From assembly GCF_014279655.1 (NCBI RefSeq), contig NZ_CP047946.1:1860001-1924000 (forward strand): a DNA stretch of 64,000 bases. Direction: 5' to 3'. Below the pieces are notes generated by a model, which had not been told where the DNA came from, did no database searches, and was given only the letters and a program-made list of their open reading frames with translations. Position numbers and translations under genes: made by a program. The stretch is from Synechococcus sp. ROS8604. Its GTDB lineage: Bacteria > Cyanobacteriota > Cyanobacteriia > PCC-6307 > Cyanobiaceae. Every line of letters starts with the position of its first letter. Within the stretch, counting starts at the first letter, position 1. Shown here in pieces: positions 25,563 to 33,279 of the stretch.

Positions 25563-26618
25563 ATGCAAGCAAGTCGGCGCTTATTTCTGAAGCTGCTAGC
25601 CACCACGGCCGTGAGTCGATGGTTGCTTGATGGCGTTCAGGCAGCAGCTCACAAAAAAAGTTCCGAAACAGTGGTCAGCTCGGAGCGAGGGGATCTTCGC
25701 CTTGCCTTGATCAGTGATCTCAATGGTCCTTATGGGTCGACCCACTACAGCGCCACCGTTGGACAAGGACTTGATCTGCTGTCTCAACTGAAACCAGATC
25801 TGGTGCTTTGCGCCGGCGACATGGTCGCCGGCCAGAAGATCAGCCTGACGGATTCCCAGCTTGAGGCGATGTGGAGCAGCTACCAATCCACGATTCTCAA
25901 TCCGCTCCTTCAGAAGGGGGTTGGAGTGATCCCAACGATGGGCAATCACGATGCATCCAGCCAAAGATCAGGCTCTCGCTACGTTTTTGCAAGAGAGCGC
26001 ATCCAGGCAGCGAGCTTTTGGGAACGTCAAAAAAACCTGCTTGGGCTGCAGTTCATCGACGCCAAGGATTACCCCTTCCAGTTCAGCGTTAGGCGGCCTG
26101 GCTTGTTCGTAGTCGTGATGGATGCCTCTTCCGCCAGCGTGGATCGAGGGCAACAGCGCTGGCTTGAACAAGCCCTGGTCTCAGAGTCCAGATCTCCAGA
26201 CGATTGCTGTTTGGTGATGGGACATCTCCCACTGACCGCCGTCAGTGTTGGTCGAGATCGTGCCGGTGAGTGCATCGAAGACGCCATGCATCTCACCGAT
26301 TTGATGCAACGTCAACGGGTGGACCTTTATCTCTCAGGGCATCACCATGCCTGGTATCCAGGCGAACTCAAAGGACAACGTGTCCTCAGTTTGGGTGCCA
26401 TGGGAAATGGACCTCGTCGGTTGCTTGGTGCACAACACAAATCCGATCCGAGCCTCACACTCCTGGATCTCTTTCAAGCCACGAAAACCGTTCGCGAAAC
26501 CACATTCAGCTTGAAAACAGCGGAGCCGATCAGCCCTGACTCCCTACCAATGCAGTTGAGATCAAAAGCATTCCCAAGCTTGGATCGACGAAGCACGCAC
26601 TGGTCCTACGGCTCATAA
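25563..26618 (+). CDS. Exported calcineurin-like metallophosphoesterase
   Basis: 351 residues. A twin-arginine-like signal (SRRLFLKLLATTAV) suggests export. Metal-binding blocks: LALISDLNG, LVLCAGDMVAG, IPTMGNHDASS, LVMGHLPLTAV and LYLSGHHHAWYPG. The first block has Asn where most family members have His (SDLH), so one metal site may be altered. Substrate unknown; homologues include 3',5'-cyclic nucleotide phosphodiesterases and acid phosphatases. It is inserted between psbA copies 2 and 3, divergent from copy 2. Confidence 0.85.
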   Translation: MQASRRLFLKLLATTAVSRWLLDGVQAAAHKKSSETVVSSERGDLRLALISDLNGPYGSTHYSATVGQGLDLLSQLKPDLVLCAGDMVAGQKISLTDSQLEAMWSSYQSTILNPLLQKGVGVIPTMGNHDASSQRSGSRYVFARERIQAASFWERQKNLLGLQFIDAKDYPFQFSVRRPGLFVVVMDASSASVDRGQQRWLEQALVSESRSPDDCCLVMGHLPLTAVSVGRDRAGECIEDAMHLTDLMQRQRVDLYLSGHHHAWYPGELKGQRVLSLGAMGNGPRRLLGAQHKSDPSLTLLDLFQATKTVRETTFSLKTAEPISPDSLPMQLRSKAFPSLDRRSTHWSYGS

Positions 26619-26703
26619 AAAAGCGTCTTAAACGCATCTCCTTGCCGCTGTCAGCGCTCTCCCTCCAAGCCACAAAAACCAGCCATAAAATCCAGGCACA
26701 AAA

Positions 26704-26727
26704 AAGCCCCCTCGTGAGAGGGGGCTT
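26704..26727 (-). terminator. psbA copy 3 terminator
   Basis: A 10-bp stem (AAGCCCCCTC / GAGGGGGCTT) with a GTGA loop and a minus-strand T-run. It differs from copies 1 and 2 only at the tip, and the following 3' UTR is almost the same. It also closes the convergent metallophosphoesterase gene. Confidence 0.88.
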
Positions 26728-26765
26728 CCTCGTTCAGGTGATCTGAACGTTGGATGGATTCCAGA

Positions 26766-27842
26766 TCAACCGATTGCAGGTGCTTGGAGAGCCACAGGTG
26801 TGGACTCAGCAGCTGCCAGGTCGAGGGGGAAGTTATGAGCGTTGCGCTCGTGCATCACTTCCATGCCGAGACCGGCACGGTTCACCATGTCGGCCCAGGT
26901 GTTCAGGACGCGGCCCTGACTATCAAGGATGGACTGGTTGAAGTTGAAGCCGTTCAGGTTGAAGGCCATGGTTGAAACACCCATGGACGTGAACCAAATA
27001 CCGACAACAGGCCAAGCACCCAAGAAGAAGTGAAGGCTACGGCTGTTGTTGAAGGAGGCGTATTGGAAGATCAAGCGACCGAAATAGCCGTGAGCTGCAA
27101 CGATGTTGTAGGTCTCTTCTTCTTGGCCGAACTTGTAGCCGTAGTTCTGGGACTCGGTCTCGGTTGTTTCACGAACCAAGGAAGAGGTCACCAGTGAGCC
27201 GTGCATGGCGGAGAACAGTGAACCACCGAAGACACCAGCCACACCAAGCATGTGGAAGGGGTGCATCAGGATGTTGTGCTCAGCCTGGAAGACCAACATG
27301 AAGTTGAAGGTTCCAGAGATGCCAAGGGGCATGCCATCAGAGAACGAACCCTGACCGAAGGGGTAGACCAGGAAAACTGCCATGGCTGCAGACAGCGGAG
27401 CGCTGTAGGCAACACAGATCCAAGGGCGCATGCCCAAGCGGTAGGAAAGTTCCCACTGACGTCCCATATAGGCGGAGATGCCAATCAGGAAGTGGAAAAC
27501 AACCAGCTGGTAGGTGCCGCCGTTGTAGAGCCACTCGTCGAGTGAGGCAGCATCCCAGATGGGATAGAAGTGCAAGCCAATGGCGTTGCTGGAAGGAACA
27601 ACAGCACCAGAAATGATGTTGTTGCCATACATCAGAGAACCTGCAACAGGCTCGCGGATGCCGTCGATATCAACCGGAGGGGCGGCGATGAAAGCGACGA
27701 TGAAGCAAGTGGTAGCGGCAAGCAAACAAGGGATCATCAGCACACCAAACCAACCGACATAAATGCGGTTGTTGGTGTCTGTGACCCACTGACAAAAGTT
27801 TTGCCAGCTGCTTAAGCGACCGCTGCGAACGGCAGTTGCCAT
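26766..27842 (-). CDS. psbA: Photosystem II D1 protein, low-light (D1:1, Gln130) form
   Basis: 358 residues from ATG 27842 ([14 protein letters not shown]), chosen over the in-frame ATG at 27875 because D1 proteins start here. The residue equivalent to 130 is Gln ([13 protein letters not shown]), the D1:1 form normally dominant in moderate light. Other differences from copies 1 and 2 cluster in the N-terminus, 97-130 and 150-175; the last third is nearly identical in DNA, including the 3' UTR. The upstream region carries a triple 11-bp repeat (27967-27999) not seen before the D1:2 genes. Confidence 0.97.
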   Translation of the reverse strand: MATAVRSGRLSSWQNFCQWVTDTNNRIYVGWFGVLMIPCLLAATTCFIVAFIAAPPVDIDGIREPVAGSLMYGNNIISGAVVPSSNAIGLHFYPIWDAASLDEWLYNGGTYQLVVFHFLIGISAYMGRQWELSYRLGMRPWICVAYSAPLSAAMAVFLVYPFGQGSFSDGMPLGISGTFNFMLVFQAEHNILMHPFHMLGVAGVFGGSLFSAMHGSLVTSSLVRETTETESQNYGYKFGQEEETYNIVAAHGYFGRLIFQYASFNNSRSLHFFLGAWPVVGIWFTSMGVSTMAFNLNGFNFNQSILDSQGRVLNTWADMVNRAGLGMEVMHERNAHNFPLDLAAAESTPVALQAPAIG

Positions 27843-27966
27843 GAGAAAAGAATAAGAACGGGATCGATCAAACAATCCTCAAAAAAGGATCCATGATCAA
27901 AGTCAAGATGATGAAAAGGCCTCCACAGTTCAAGCAAACCAAACGGATCTCATCATCTCGACAACA

Positions 27967-27999
27967 TTTTTCATGACAACTTCATGAACCGTTCATGAA
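27967..27999 (-). promoter_or_regulatory. Three 11-bp direct repeats, possible response-regulator operator for D1:1 psbA
   Basis: Read on the minus strand: TTCATGAACGG, TTCATGAAGTT, GTCATGAAAAA, contiguous and exactly 11 bases apart, so each TCATGAA faces the same side of the helix. The first two also form an inverted repeat (AACTTCATGAA / TTCATGAAGTT on the plus strand). Winged-helix response regulators of the OmpR/PhoB class bind direct repeats at this spacing. The array lies 125-157 bases upstream of the psbA ATG and just after the stop of the DUF697 gene. Confidence 0.5.
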
Positions 28000-28005
28000 G
28001 TTATG

Positions 28006-29352
28006 TCATGCGCTGGCAACTGTCTGCGTCTTCAGCCATTCCTTTGCCTGATCAGCGAAACCCTGGAGATCCAAGCGTTCCCGCTCAGCCGCCTTGGCCA
28101 CCAACAACGGGGCCTGACGTTTGAGCTCTTCCAGATCAGGCTGGGCAACTCCGGCATTCAGAGCCATCCAATCAGCCATGGATACCCCTACAACCCTTGT
28201 GAGATAGGCAGCGCTGAGGCCTTGAAGCAGCCCCGCCGCCAACCAGGTACCACCGTCCAATTTGGCCATGCCAAGCAGCGCTTGACCACTCCACTCCACA
28301 ACCCCTTGCCCAAGGGCGGCGGTCCCCAATTGGCGCGCCACGACCTGCAACACCTCAGAGCTCCAAGAGCAGCCCCAAATTTGAGCCATTTCCTTCACCA
28401 TCAAGCCGTTCACCACAGCCACACCAAGAAGATCAACGCTCGGGACAGGGGAGGCAATCACAACACCAGCCACAATCCATTGACTCCTTTGAAGCAGGGA
28501 GCGGAATCGCGCACGCCGCAACTGCTCCAGCTCTGCTTGCCAACGGCGATGAAGAGAGGTCAACAACCGTTGCTTGGTGATCTCGCGGCTCCGAGCCGGC
28601 TGAGCGAAATGACGTCGAACTGGGGACAAGCCCCGCCGTAAATCAGCGGACTCTCCACTCCAGAACAACAGTCGATCGCACCATGGCTTGGGTAACTGAC
28701 AGGACAAGGCTTCCTGTCGTGCTTCGCGCGAGTCCTGAACAGAATCCTGGATAAGCAACCAAGCCGGGCGATCGGTGGGCAACTGTTCCAAGCGCAGAAG
28801 ATCAGCTGCCCGGAGGGGCAGGGGAAGTCCGTACAAAATCACATCGAGCGGCTCAAGCTCCTGAGGCCAGCTCCAAGCGTCGGCAACCACCGGTAAGGGC
28901 TTGGCAATGCATAGGTCAAGTGGATTGGCCCCTTGCAAAGCAGCTTGGAGCTCTGGAGTGCTCGGGTGGGTGGCTCCCTCACTGATCACCACTCCCACAC
29001 TCAGGGGAGCCTGCTGAGCTTTCAAGCCATCAAGCTCCTGTTCTCGTGGTAACCGCAGACCATCAAGACCCAGCGACAACTCAAGCTCACTGAACTGCGC
29101 GAGCACCAACTCACAACGACGGATCCAGCCAGGGATGGAAGAAGGCTCTGAAAAAGAGGCAGGTTTGGAAGGACGGGTCAGCCACCAGGCGCCTGCACCA
29201 AGCACCAAAAATCCCGCGCCACCTCCAGGAAGATGCACGATGTCGCTCAATAACCAGCTACCCAAGGCCAAGGTCCCTCCAGCCAGAGCAAGTTTCCCTG
29301 CGATGGATGGAATCAGCTTGATGGTGCTGATTGATGGAACCGGCATCAGCAC
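28006..29352 (-). CDS. DUF697 domain membrane protein with degenerate GTPase-like region
   Basis: 448 residues. Two N-terminal hydrophobic segments (IAGKLALAGGTLALGSWLL and a GAGFLVLGAGAWWL stretch), a soluble middle resembling a GTPase fold but without a P-loop, then hydrophobic VVIASPVPSVDLLGVAVVNG and a C-terminal helical part typical of YcjF/DUF697 proteins. Function unknown; homologues sit in the inner membrane. The stop overlaps the inverted repeat upstream of psbA copy 3. It is divergent from the CDF transporter with 152 bases between starts. Confidence 0.65.
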   Translation of the reverse strand: MLMPVPSISTIKLIPSIAGKLALAGGTLALGSWLLSDIVHLPGGGAGFLVLGAGAWWLTRPSKPASFSEPSSIPGWIRRCELVLAQFSELELSLGLDGLRLPREQELDGLKAQQAPLSVGVVISEGATHPSTPELQAALQGANPLDLCIAKPLPVVADAWSWPQELEPLDVILYGLPLPLRAADLLRLEQLPTDRPAWLLIQDSVQDSREARQEALSCQLPKPWCDRLLFWSGESADLRRGLSPVRRHFAQPARSREITKQRLLTSLHRRWQAELEQLRRARFRSLLQRSQWIVAGVVIASPVPSVDLLGVAVVNGLMVKEMAQIWGCSWSSEVLQVVARQLGTAALGQGVVEWSGQALLGMAKLDGGTWLAAGLLQGLSAAYLTRVVGVSMADWMALNAGVAQPDLEELKRQAPLLVAKAAERERLDLQGFADQAKEWLKTQTVASA

Positions 29353-29504
29353 AGCAAATCCATTACTTGAGCTTTCCTAGCTCACCTTTCTAGTCAGGAC
29401 CAGCACTTGCGCACCTATGACAACTGGCAGCCCCGACTCCGTCCCTTCCAGCGAGATCTCTGAGCTGGGAATTCATATGGTTGGGGGGTCTATAGCTGAC
29501 ATCG

Positions 29505-30410
29505 ATGGCCCGCGATCGTCGTCATGAGGTCAAACGGGTCTTAATGGTGGCCCTCACCATCAACGTGACCATGACGTTGCTCAAGATGGTGGTGGGTCTA
29601 GCGAGCGGATCACTCGCTGTCATCGCAGACGCGATGCACAGCGCGACCGATGCCCTTTCCAGCTTGACCGGACTGATCACAAACGGGCTCTCGGATCCGA
29701 AACCGGATCGTGATCATCCCTATGGCCATCACAAATACGAAGGAATTGGAGCTCTGGCAGTGGCCGGTTTCATCTTCTTCACGGCGATCGAAATCCTGAT
29801 CACGTCCGGCGAACGTCTCACGGAGGGGTTGCCCGAGCTGCGGATCAATGCAACAGAGCTGTTGCTGCTCCTGCTCGTGCTCGTCTTCAACCTTCTGCTC
29901 GCAAGCTACGAGCGACATCAGGGACACCGATTAAACAGTCAATTGCTTTTAGCCGATGCCCACCACACCACGAGTGACATCTGGACCACTGTGATTGTGC
30001 TCGTGGGACTCACAGGAGCCTGGCTGCTCAAGATCAGCTGGCTCGACGTCGCCCTCGCCATGCCGCTTGCCGTGCTTCTGATCCGTGTCTGCTGGCAAGT
30101 TTTACGCGACAACCTCCCCTGGCTTGTGGATCACATAGCCATTGCACCCGAAGCCATCAACGAGCAGGCGTTGGGTGTCCCTGGAGTCCTGAATTGCCAT
30201 GACATCGCCAGCAGAGGAATCCTGGGACAACAGGTTTTTATTGACATGCACATGGTGGTGGATGTCGATGACCTGATTGCGGCGCATCAAATCACGGAAC
30301 GGGTCGAAGAGCGCCTGGAATCCCACTTCGGACCCGTTCGCTGCACCATTCATCTCGAACCTCGGGACTACGCCGAGCAAGTGATCACCTTTCGTGGAAC
30401 CCACGGATAA
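29505..30410 (+). CDS. Cation diffusion facilitator (zinc/iron/manganese exporter)
   Basis: 301 residues with the CDF layout: six membrane helices, metal-site motif HSATDALSSL in the second helix (ADAMHSATD) and HHTTSDIWTTVIVL in the fifth (HxxxD), HDRDHPYGHHKYEG in the loop, and a C-terminal cytoplasmic domain (DMHMVVDVDDLIAAHQI). It exports divalent metals in exchange for protons. The metal cannot be deduced from sequence alone. Members of this type (FieF/MamB-like) are common in cyanobacteria. Confidence 0.9.
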   Translation: MARDRRHEVKRVLMVALTINVTMTLLKMVVGLASGSLAVIADAMHSATDALSSLTGLITNGLSDPKPDRDHPYGHHKYEGIGALAVAGFIFFTAIEILITSGERLTEGLPELRINATELLLLLLVLVFNLLLASYERHQGHRLNSQLLLADAHHTTSDIWTTVIVLVGLTGAWLLKISWLDVALAMPLAVLLIRVCWQVLRDNLPWLVDHIAIAPEAINEQALGVPGVLNCHDIASRGILGQQVFIDMHMVVDVDDLIAAHQITERVEERLESHFGPVRCTIHLEPRDYAEQVITFRGTHG

Positions 30411-30486
30411 GCAAGGAGATCAAGAAAGGAGGCCTCTAGAAGTTCGATGATGCGTCACACTTGCGCCTGATTCCAGGCCTCGGGCC

Positions 30487-31005
30487 ATGACTGATTCCAA
30501 CCGCGATTCCCGTCAACAGGGCAGACAAGGTGAGGGCGGCGGGGGCTCCCGTGGCGGCCGCAATTCCGGCAGCCGAGAAGGGGGCGGATTCCGTATTCGA
30601 CTCAGTGACAACGAAATGCGTGCGGTGAGAGCTCTACAGGAGGCTTTCAATCTGCGTTCAACCGTTGCTGTGCTGGGGTTTGCGGTTCGCACTCTTGCTC
30701 AAATGCTGGAGGACGGACAACTCACGGAGCTGGTCGCTCAGCAGAAAGCCCAGGGCGGCGGACGGCGATCCGATGACGGACGCGGAGAAGGCAATCGAGG
30801 GGAAAGGAATCGGACCCCACGTCCTGATCCTTTTGCACGACCAGCAAAACCCCAACCGCCTGCACCTGAGCCAGAAGCTGCTTCGGAGCCAGAAGCTGCA
30901 GCAGAACCAGAGACTGCTCCTGAAGAAGACGCGACTTCAGACGCCAGCGTGAGTGATGCGGCTGACACACAAGCGACTGACAACAACCCTGAGACAGGAG
31001 CCTGA
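30487..31005 (+). CDS. Hypothetical protein with short helical core and disordered arms
   Basis: 172 residues. The N-terminal 35 are Gly/Arg/Ser-rich and basic, a core follows (RIRLSDNEMRAVRALQEAF, then STVAVLGFAVRTLAQMLED), and the C-terminal 80 are Arg-rich and then extremely Glu/Pro/Ala-rich (PEPEAASEPEAAAEPE). The core resembles a ribbon-helix-helix fold, hinting at nucleic-acid binding, and the RGG-like start could bind RNA. Unnamed. It ends three bases before trpS and is probably co-transcribed with it. Confidence 0.65.
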   Translation: MTDSNRDSRQQGRQGEGGGGSRGGRNSGSREGGGFRIRLSDNEMRAVRALQEAFNLRSTVAVLGFAVRTLAQMLEDGQLTELVAQQKAQGGGRRSDDGRGEGNRGERNRTPRPDPFARPAKPQPPAPEPEAASEPEAAAEPETAPEEDATSDASVSDAADTQATDNNPETGA

Positions 31006-31008
31006 TCG

Positions 31009-32019
31009 ATGGGGCGGCCGAGGGTTCTCTCCGGCGTTCAACCAACAGGGGCTCTTCATTTGGGCAACTGGTTGGGCGCCATTCGCAATTGGGTGGATTT
31101 GCAGCACGACAACGACACATTCTTTTGTGTCGTGGATCTGCATGCCGTCACCGTTCCGCACCAACCGGATCGCTTAGCGGAGGACACCCTCAGCACGGCA
31201 GCCCTCTACCTGGCCTGCGGTCTTGATCCTGCTCAATCCACCGTCTTTGTCCAAAGCCATGTCAAAGCTCACAGCGAGCTGTGCTGGCTTCTGAACTGCG
31301 TCACGCCCCTCAACTGGCTTGAGCGCATGATTCAGTTCAAGGAAAAGGCCGTGAAGCAAGGCGACAACGTGTCGGTAGGCCTTCTTGACTACCCAGTGCT
31401 GATGGCCGCCGACATCCTTCTGTATGACGCAGACCTTGTGCCTGTTGGCGAAGATCAGAAACAACATTTGGAATTGGCGCGCGACATCGCCCAACAACGC
31501 ATCAACGCGCGCTTCGGCTCAGAGGATCAACCGCTACTGCAGGTGCCCAAGCCCTTGATCATGCGCGAAGGGGCGAGGGTGATGAGCCTCACGGATGGCC
31601 GCAACAAGATGAGCAAAAGCGATCCAAACGACAACAGTCGGATCACCCTGCTTGATCCACCTGCCCTGATCACCAAAAAAATTAAACGTGCCAAAACGGA
31701 CCCTCAAATGGGTCTTGAGTTCAGCAACCCTGATCGACCGGAAACCGACAACCTCCTAGGCCTCTACGCGCTGCTTAGTGGCAAAGACCGGACAGCCGCT
31801 GCCGCTGAATGTGCAGAGATGGGCTGGGGCACGTTCAAGCCCCTCCTGGCAGAGGCTGCCGTGAGTGCTCTTGAGCCGATCCAAAGCCGATACAACGAAC
31901 TGATGAATGATCGCGCCGAGCTGGAGAACGTGCTGAAACAAGGCCGTGACCGGGCTGAAGGCGTGGCCACAGCCACCGTGGATCGCGTACGCAAAGCCAT
32001 GGGCTTCCTGGCGACTTAA
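31009..32019 (+). CDS. trpS: Tryptophanyl-tRNA synthetase
   Basis: 336 residues. Class I signatures are present: TGALHLGNWLGA (HIGH-type) and GRNKMSKSDPND (KMSKS). The tryptophan pocket block VLMAADILLYDADLVPVGEDQKQH is intact. Length and motif order match bacterial TrpRS. It charges tRNA-Trp in the cytoplasm. Confidence 0.97.
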   Translation: MGRPRVLSGVQPTGALHLGNWLGAIRNWVDLQHDNDTFFCVVDLHAVTVPHQPDRLAEDTLSTAALYLACGLDPAQSTVFVQSHVKAHSELCWLLNCVTPLNWLERMIQFKEKAVKQGDNVSVGLLDYPVLMAADILLYDADLVPVGEDQKQHLELARDIAQQRINARFGSEDQPLLQVPKPLIMREGARVMSLTDGRNKMSKSDPNDNSRITLLDPPALITKKIKRAKTDPQMGLEFSNPDRPETDNLLGLYALLSGKDRTAAAAECAEMGWGTFKPLLAEAAVSALEPIQSRYNELMNDRAELENVLKQGRDRAEGVATATVDRVRKAMGFLAT

Positions 32020-32265
32020 TGATTGAAGAGACCTTTGAAAAGATTATCTAATGTTTAAAGCTTACTGAGAAGCCTTGACGCCAAACCCGAGAAAGGCCAG
32101 CAATAATTAGCAAAATCAGCGTGTCTCGCGAGTCTCAAGCAGGGATTAATTAAGTGTTTCTGCTCATGCACAACCAGCACTCATTCGTCAAGACCGGTAC
32201 CAAGTGCCTCGCCAAAGGCTTCCCATCCTGACGAAGGTGGCGGTTCCATTACGGAACATCACCTT

Positions 32266-32940
32266 TTGCTGAGCTCCTTCAACAAGCTGCCTCTTGCCGT
32301 CTTACCTGCTGTCCGCCAAGCGAGCGGTGTTGGTGTTCTCAGCGTGGGGTTGCTACTGGGTCTCGGACACAGCCTTCATGCTGAACGCTCCAGCGAAAGG
32401 GTTGAACAAGCAGAAGAAGTGGCATCAGCACTTCAACAGGACGCCAAGACGGATCACAAAGCCACTCCTTATTCGATTACACCGGAACGACGCGCCCTGC
32501 TCAACACCATTCGCTATGCGGAAGGGACCTGGAAGGACGGCAAAGACCTTGGCTATCGAACCCTCTATGGAGGTGGCCAGTTTGAGGATCTCTCCAAACA
32601 TCCAGAGAAGGTGGTCGTGAAGCGTTACGTCAGCGCCGCTGCAGGGGCCTATCAGTTTTTGCCAACCACCTGGCAAGAGGTTTCAGGTCGTTTGAAACTG
32701 CCTAGTTTTTCTCCAGAACACCAAGACCAAGCGGCTCTTCATCTGGTCAAGAGACGAGGAGCCCTTAACGAAGTGGACCAGAAAGGCTTAACAGCTGAAG
32801 CCATGAATAGCCTCGCTCCTGAATGGGCTTCCTTTCCCACCCATTCGGGACGCAGTGCCTACGGTCAACCCGTCAAAACACACGCTGAGCTAGCAAGCTT
32901 CTATTCAAAAAATCTGCAGAAGCTTCGTCAAGGCGCCTAG
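32266..32940 (+). CDS. Exported lysozyme-like muramidase (GH104-like)
   Basis: 224 residues with a TTG start at 32266. An N-terminal hydrophobic segment (VGVLSVGLLLGLGHSLHA) looks like a signal peptide, then a helical linker, then the lysozyme-like domain: TIRYAEGTWKDG with the expected catalytic Glu86, YRTLYGGGQFEDLSKHP, SAAAGAYQFLPTTWQEV and DQAALHLVKRRGAL. It matches phage-lambda-lysozyme/GH104 endolysin folds, which cleave peptidoglycan. Here it is host-encoded with no phage genes nearby, so a cell-wall remodelling role is likely. The end overlaps the convergent DUF2605 stop. Confidence 0.75.
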   Translation: MLSSFNKLPLAVLPAVRQASGVGVLSVGLLLGLGHSLHAERSSERVEQAEEVASALQQDAKTDHKATPYSITPERRALLNTIRYAEGTWKDGKDLGYRTLYGGGQFEDLSKHPEKVVVKRYVSAAAGAYQFLPTTWQEVSGRLKLPSFSPEHQDQAALHLVKRRGALNEVDQKGLTAEAMNSLAPEWASFPTHSGRSAYGQPVKTHAELASFYSKNLQKLRQGA

Positions 32941-33254
32941 AGCGAGTTCTTCGCCTTCGCCTCCGAAACCAGGGCTGCGAGACCCCAAACCTCGATCACG
33001 AGCTGATGCCAAGGCGTCATCGACTCCATCGAGATGGCCATCGCCGCCGGAGTGGCATTCACAAGGGCTCTGGTGGCCGTAATGGCCCGAAGCCCTTCAT
33101 CAATGCGCACCCCCATCGCTTCGCGTTCATCCGGAGTCATCACGGAATCCGGGCATGACGTTAGAAGCTCCTGGCCACGCTTGAACCAGTGGTTGAAGTC
33201 GTTGAGCAAAGAGTCCAACAAGGATTCGAGCAGAGCATCCGCGTCCTGATTCAT
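32937..33254 (-). CDS. DUF2605 family protein
   Basis: 105 residues from ATG 33254 (MNQDADALLESLLDSLLNDF); the longer frame to 33419 lies inside thrS. Features are the family block FKRGQELLTSC, MTPDEREAMGVRIDEGLRAI and the C-terminal TPWHQLVIEVWGLAALV. Small helical cyanobacterial protein of unknown role. It starts only 25 bases from the thrS start in the opposite direction. Confidence 0.75.
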   Translation of the reverse strand: MNQDADALLESLLDSLLNDFNHWFKRGQELLTSCPDSVMTPDEREAMGVRIDEGLRAITATRALVNATPAAMAISMESMTPWHQLVIEVWGLAALVSEAKAKNSL

Positions 33255-33279
33255 TGCTTGTTCAACGCACCCCCATAGG

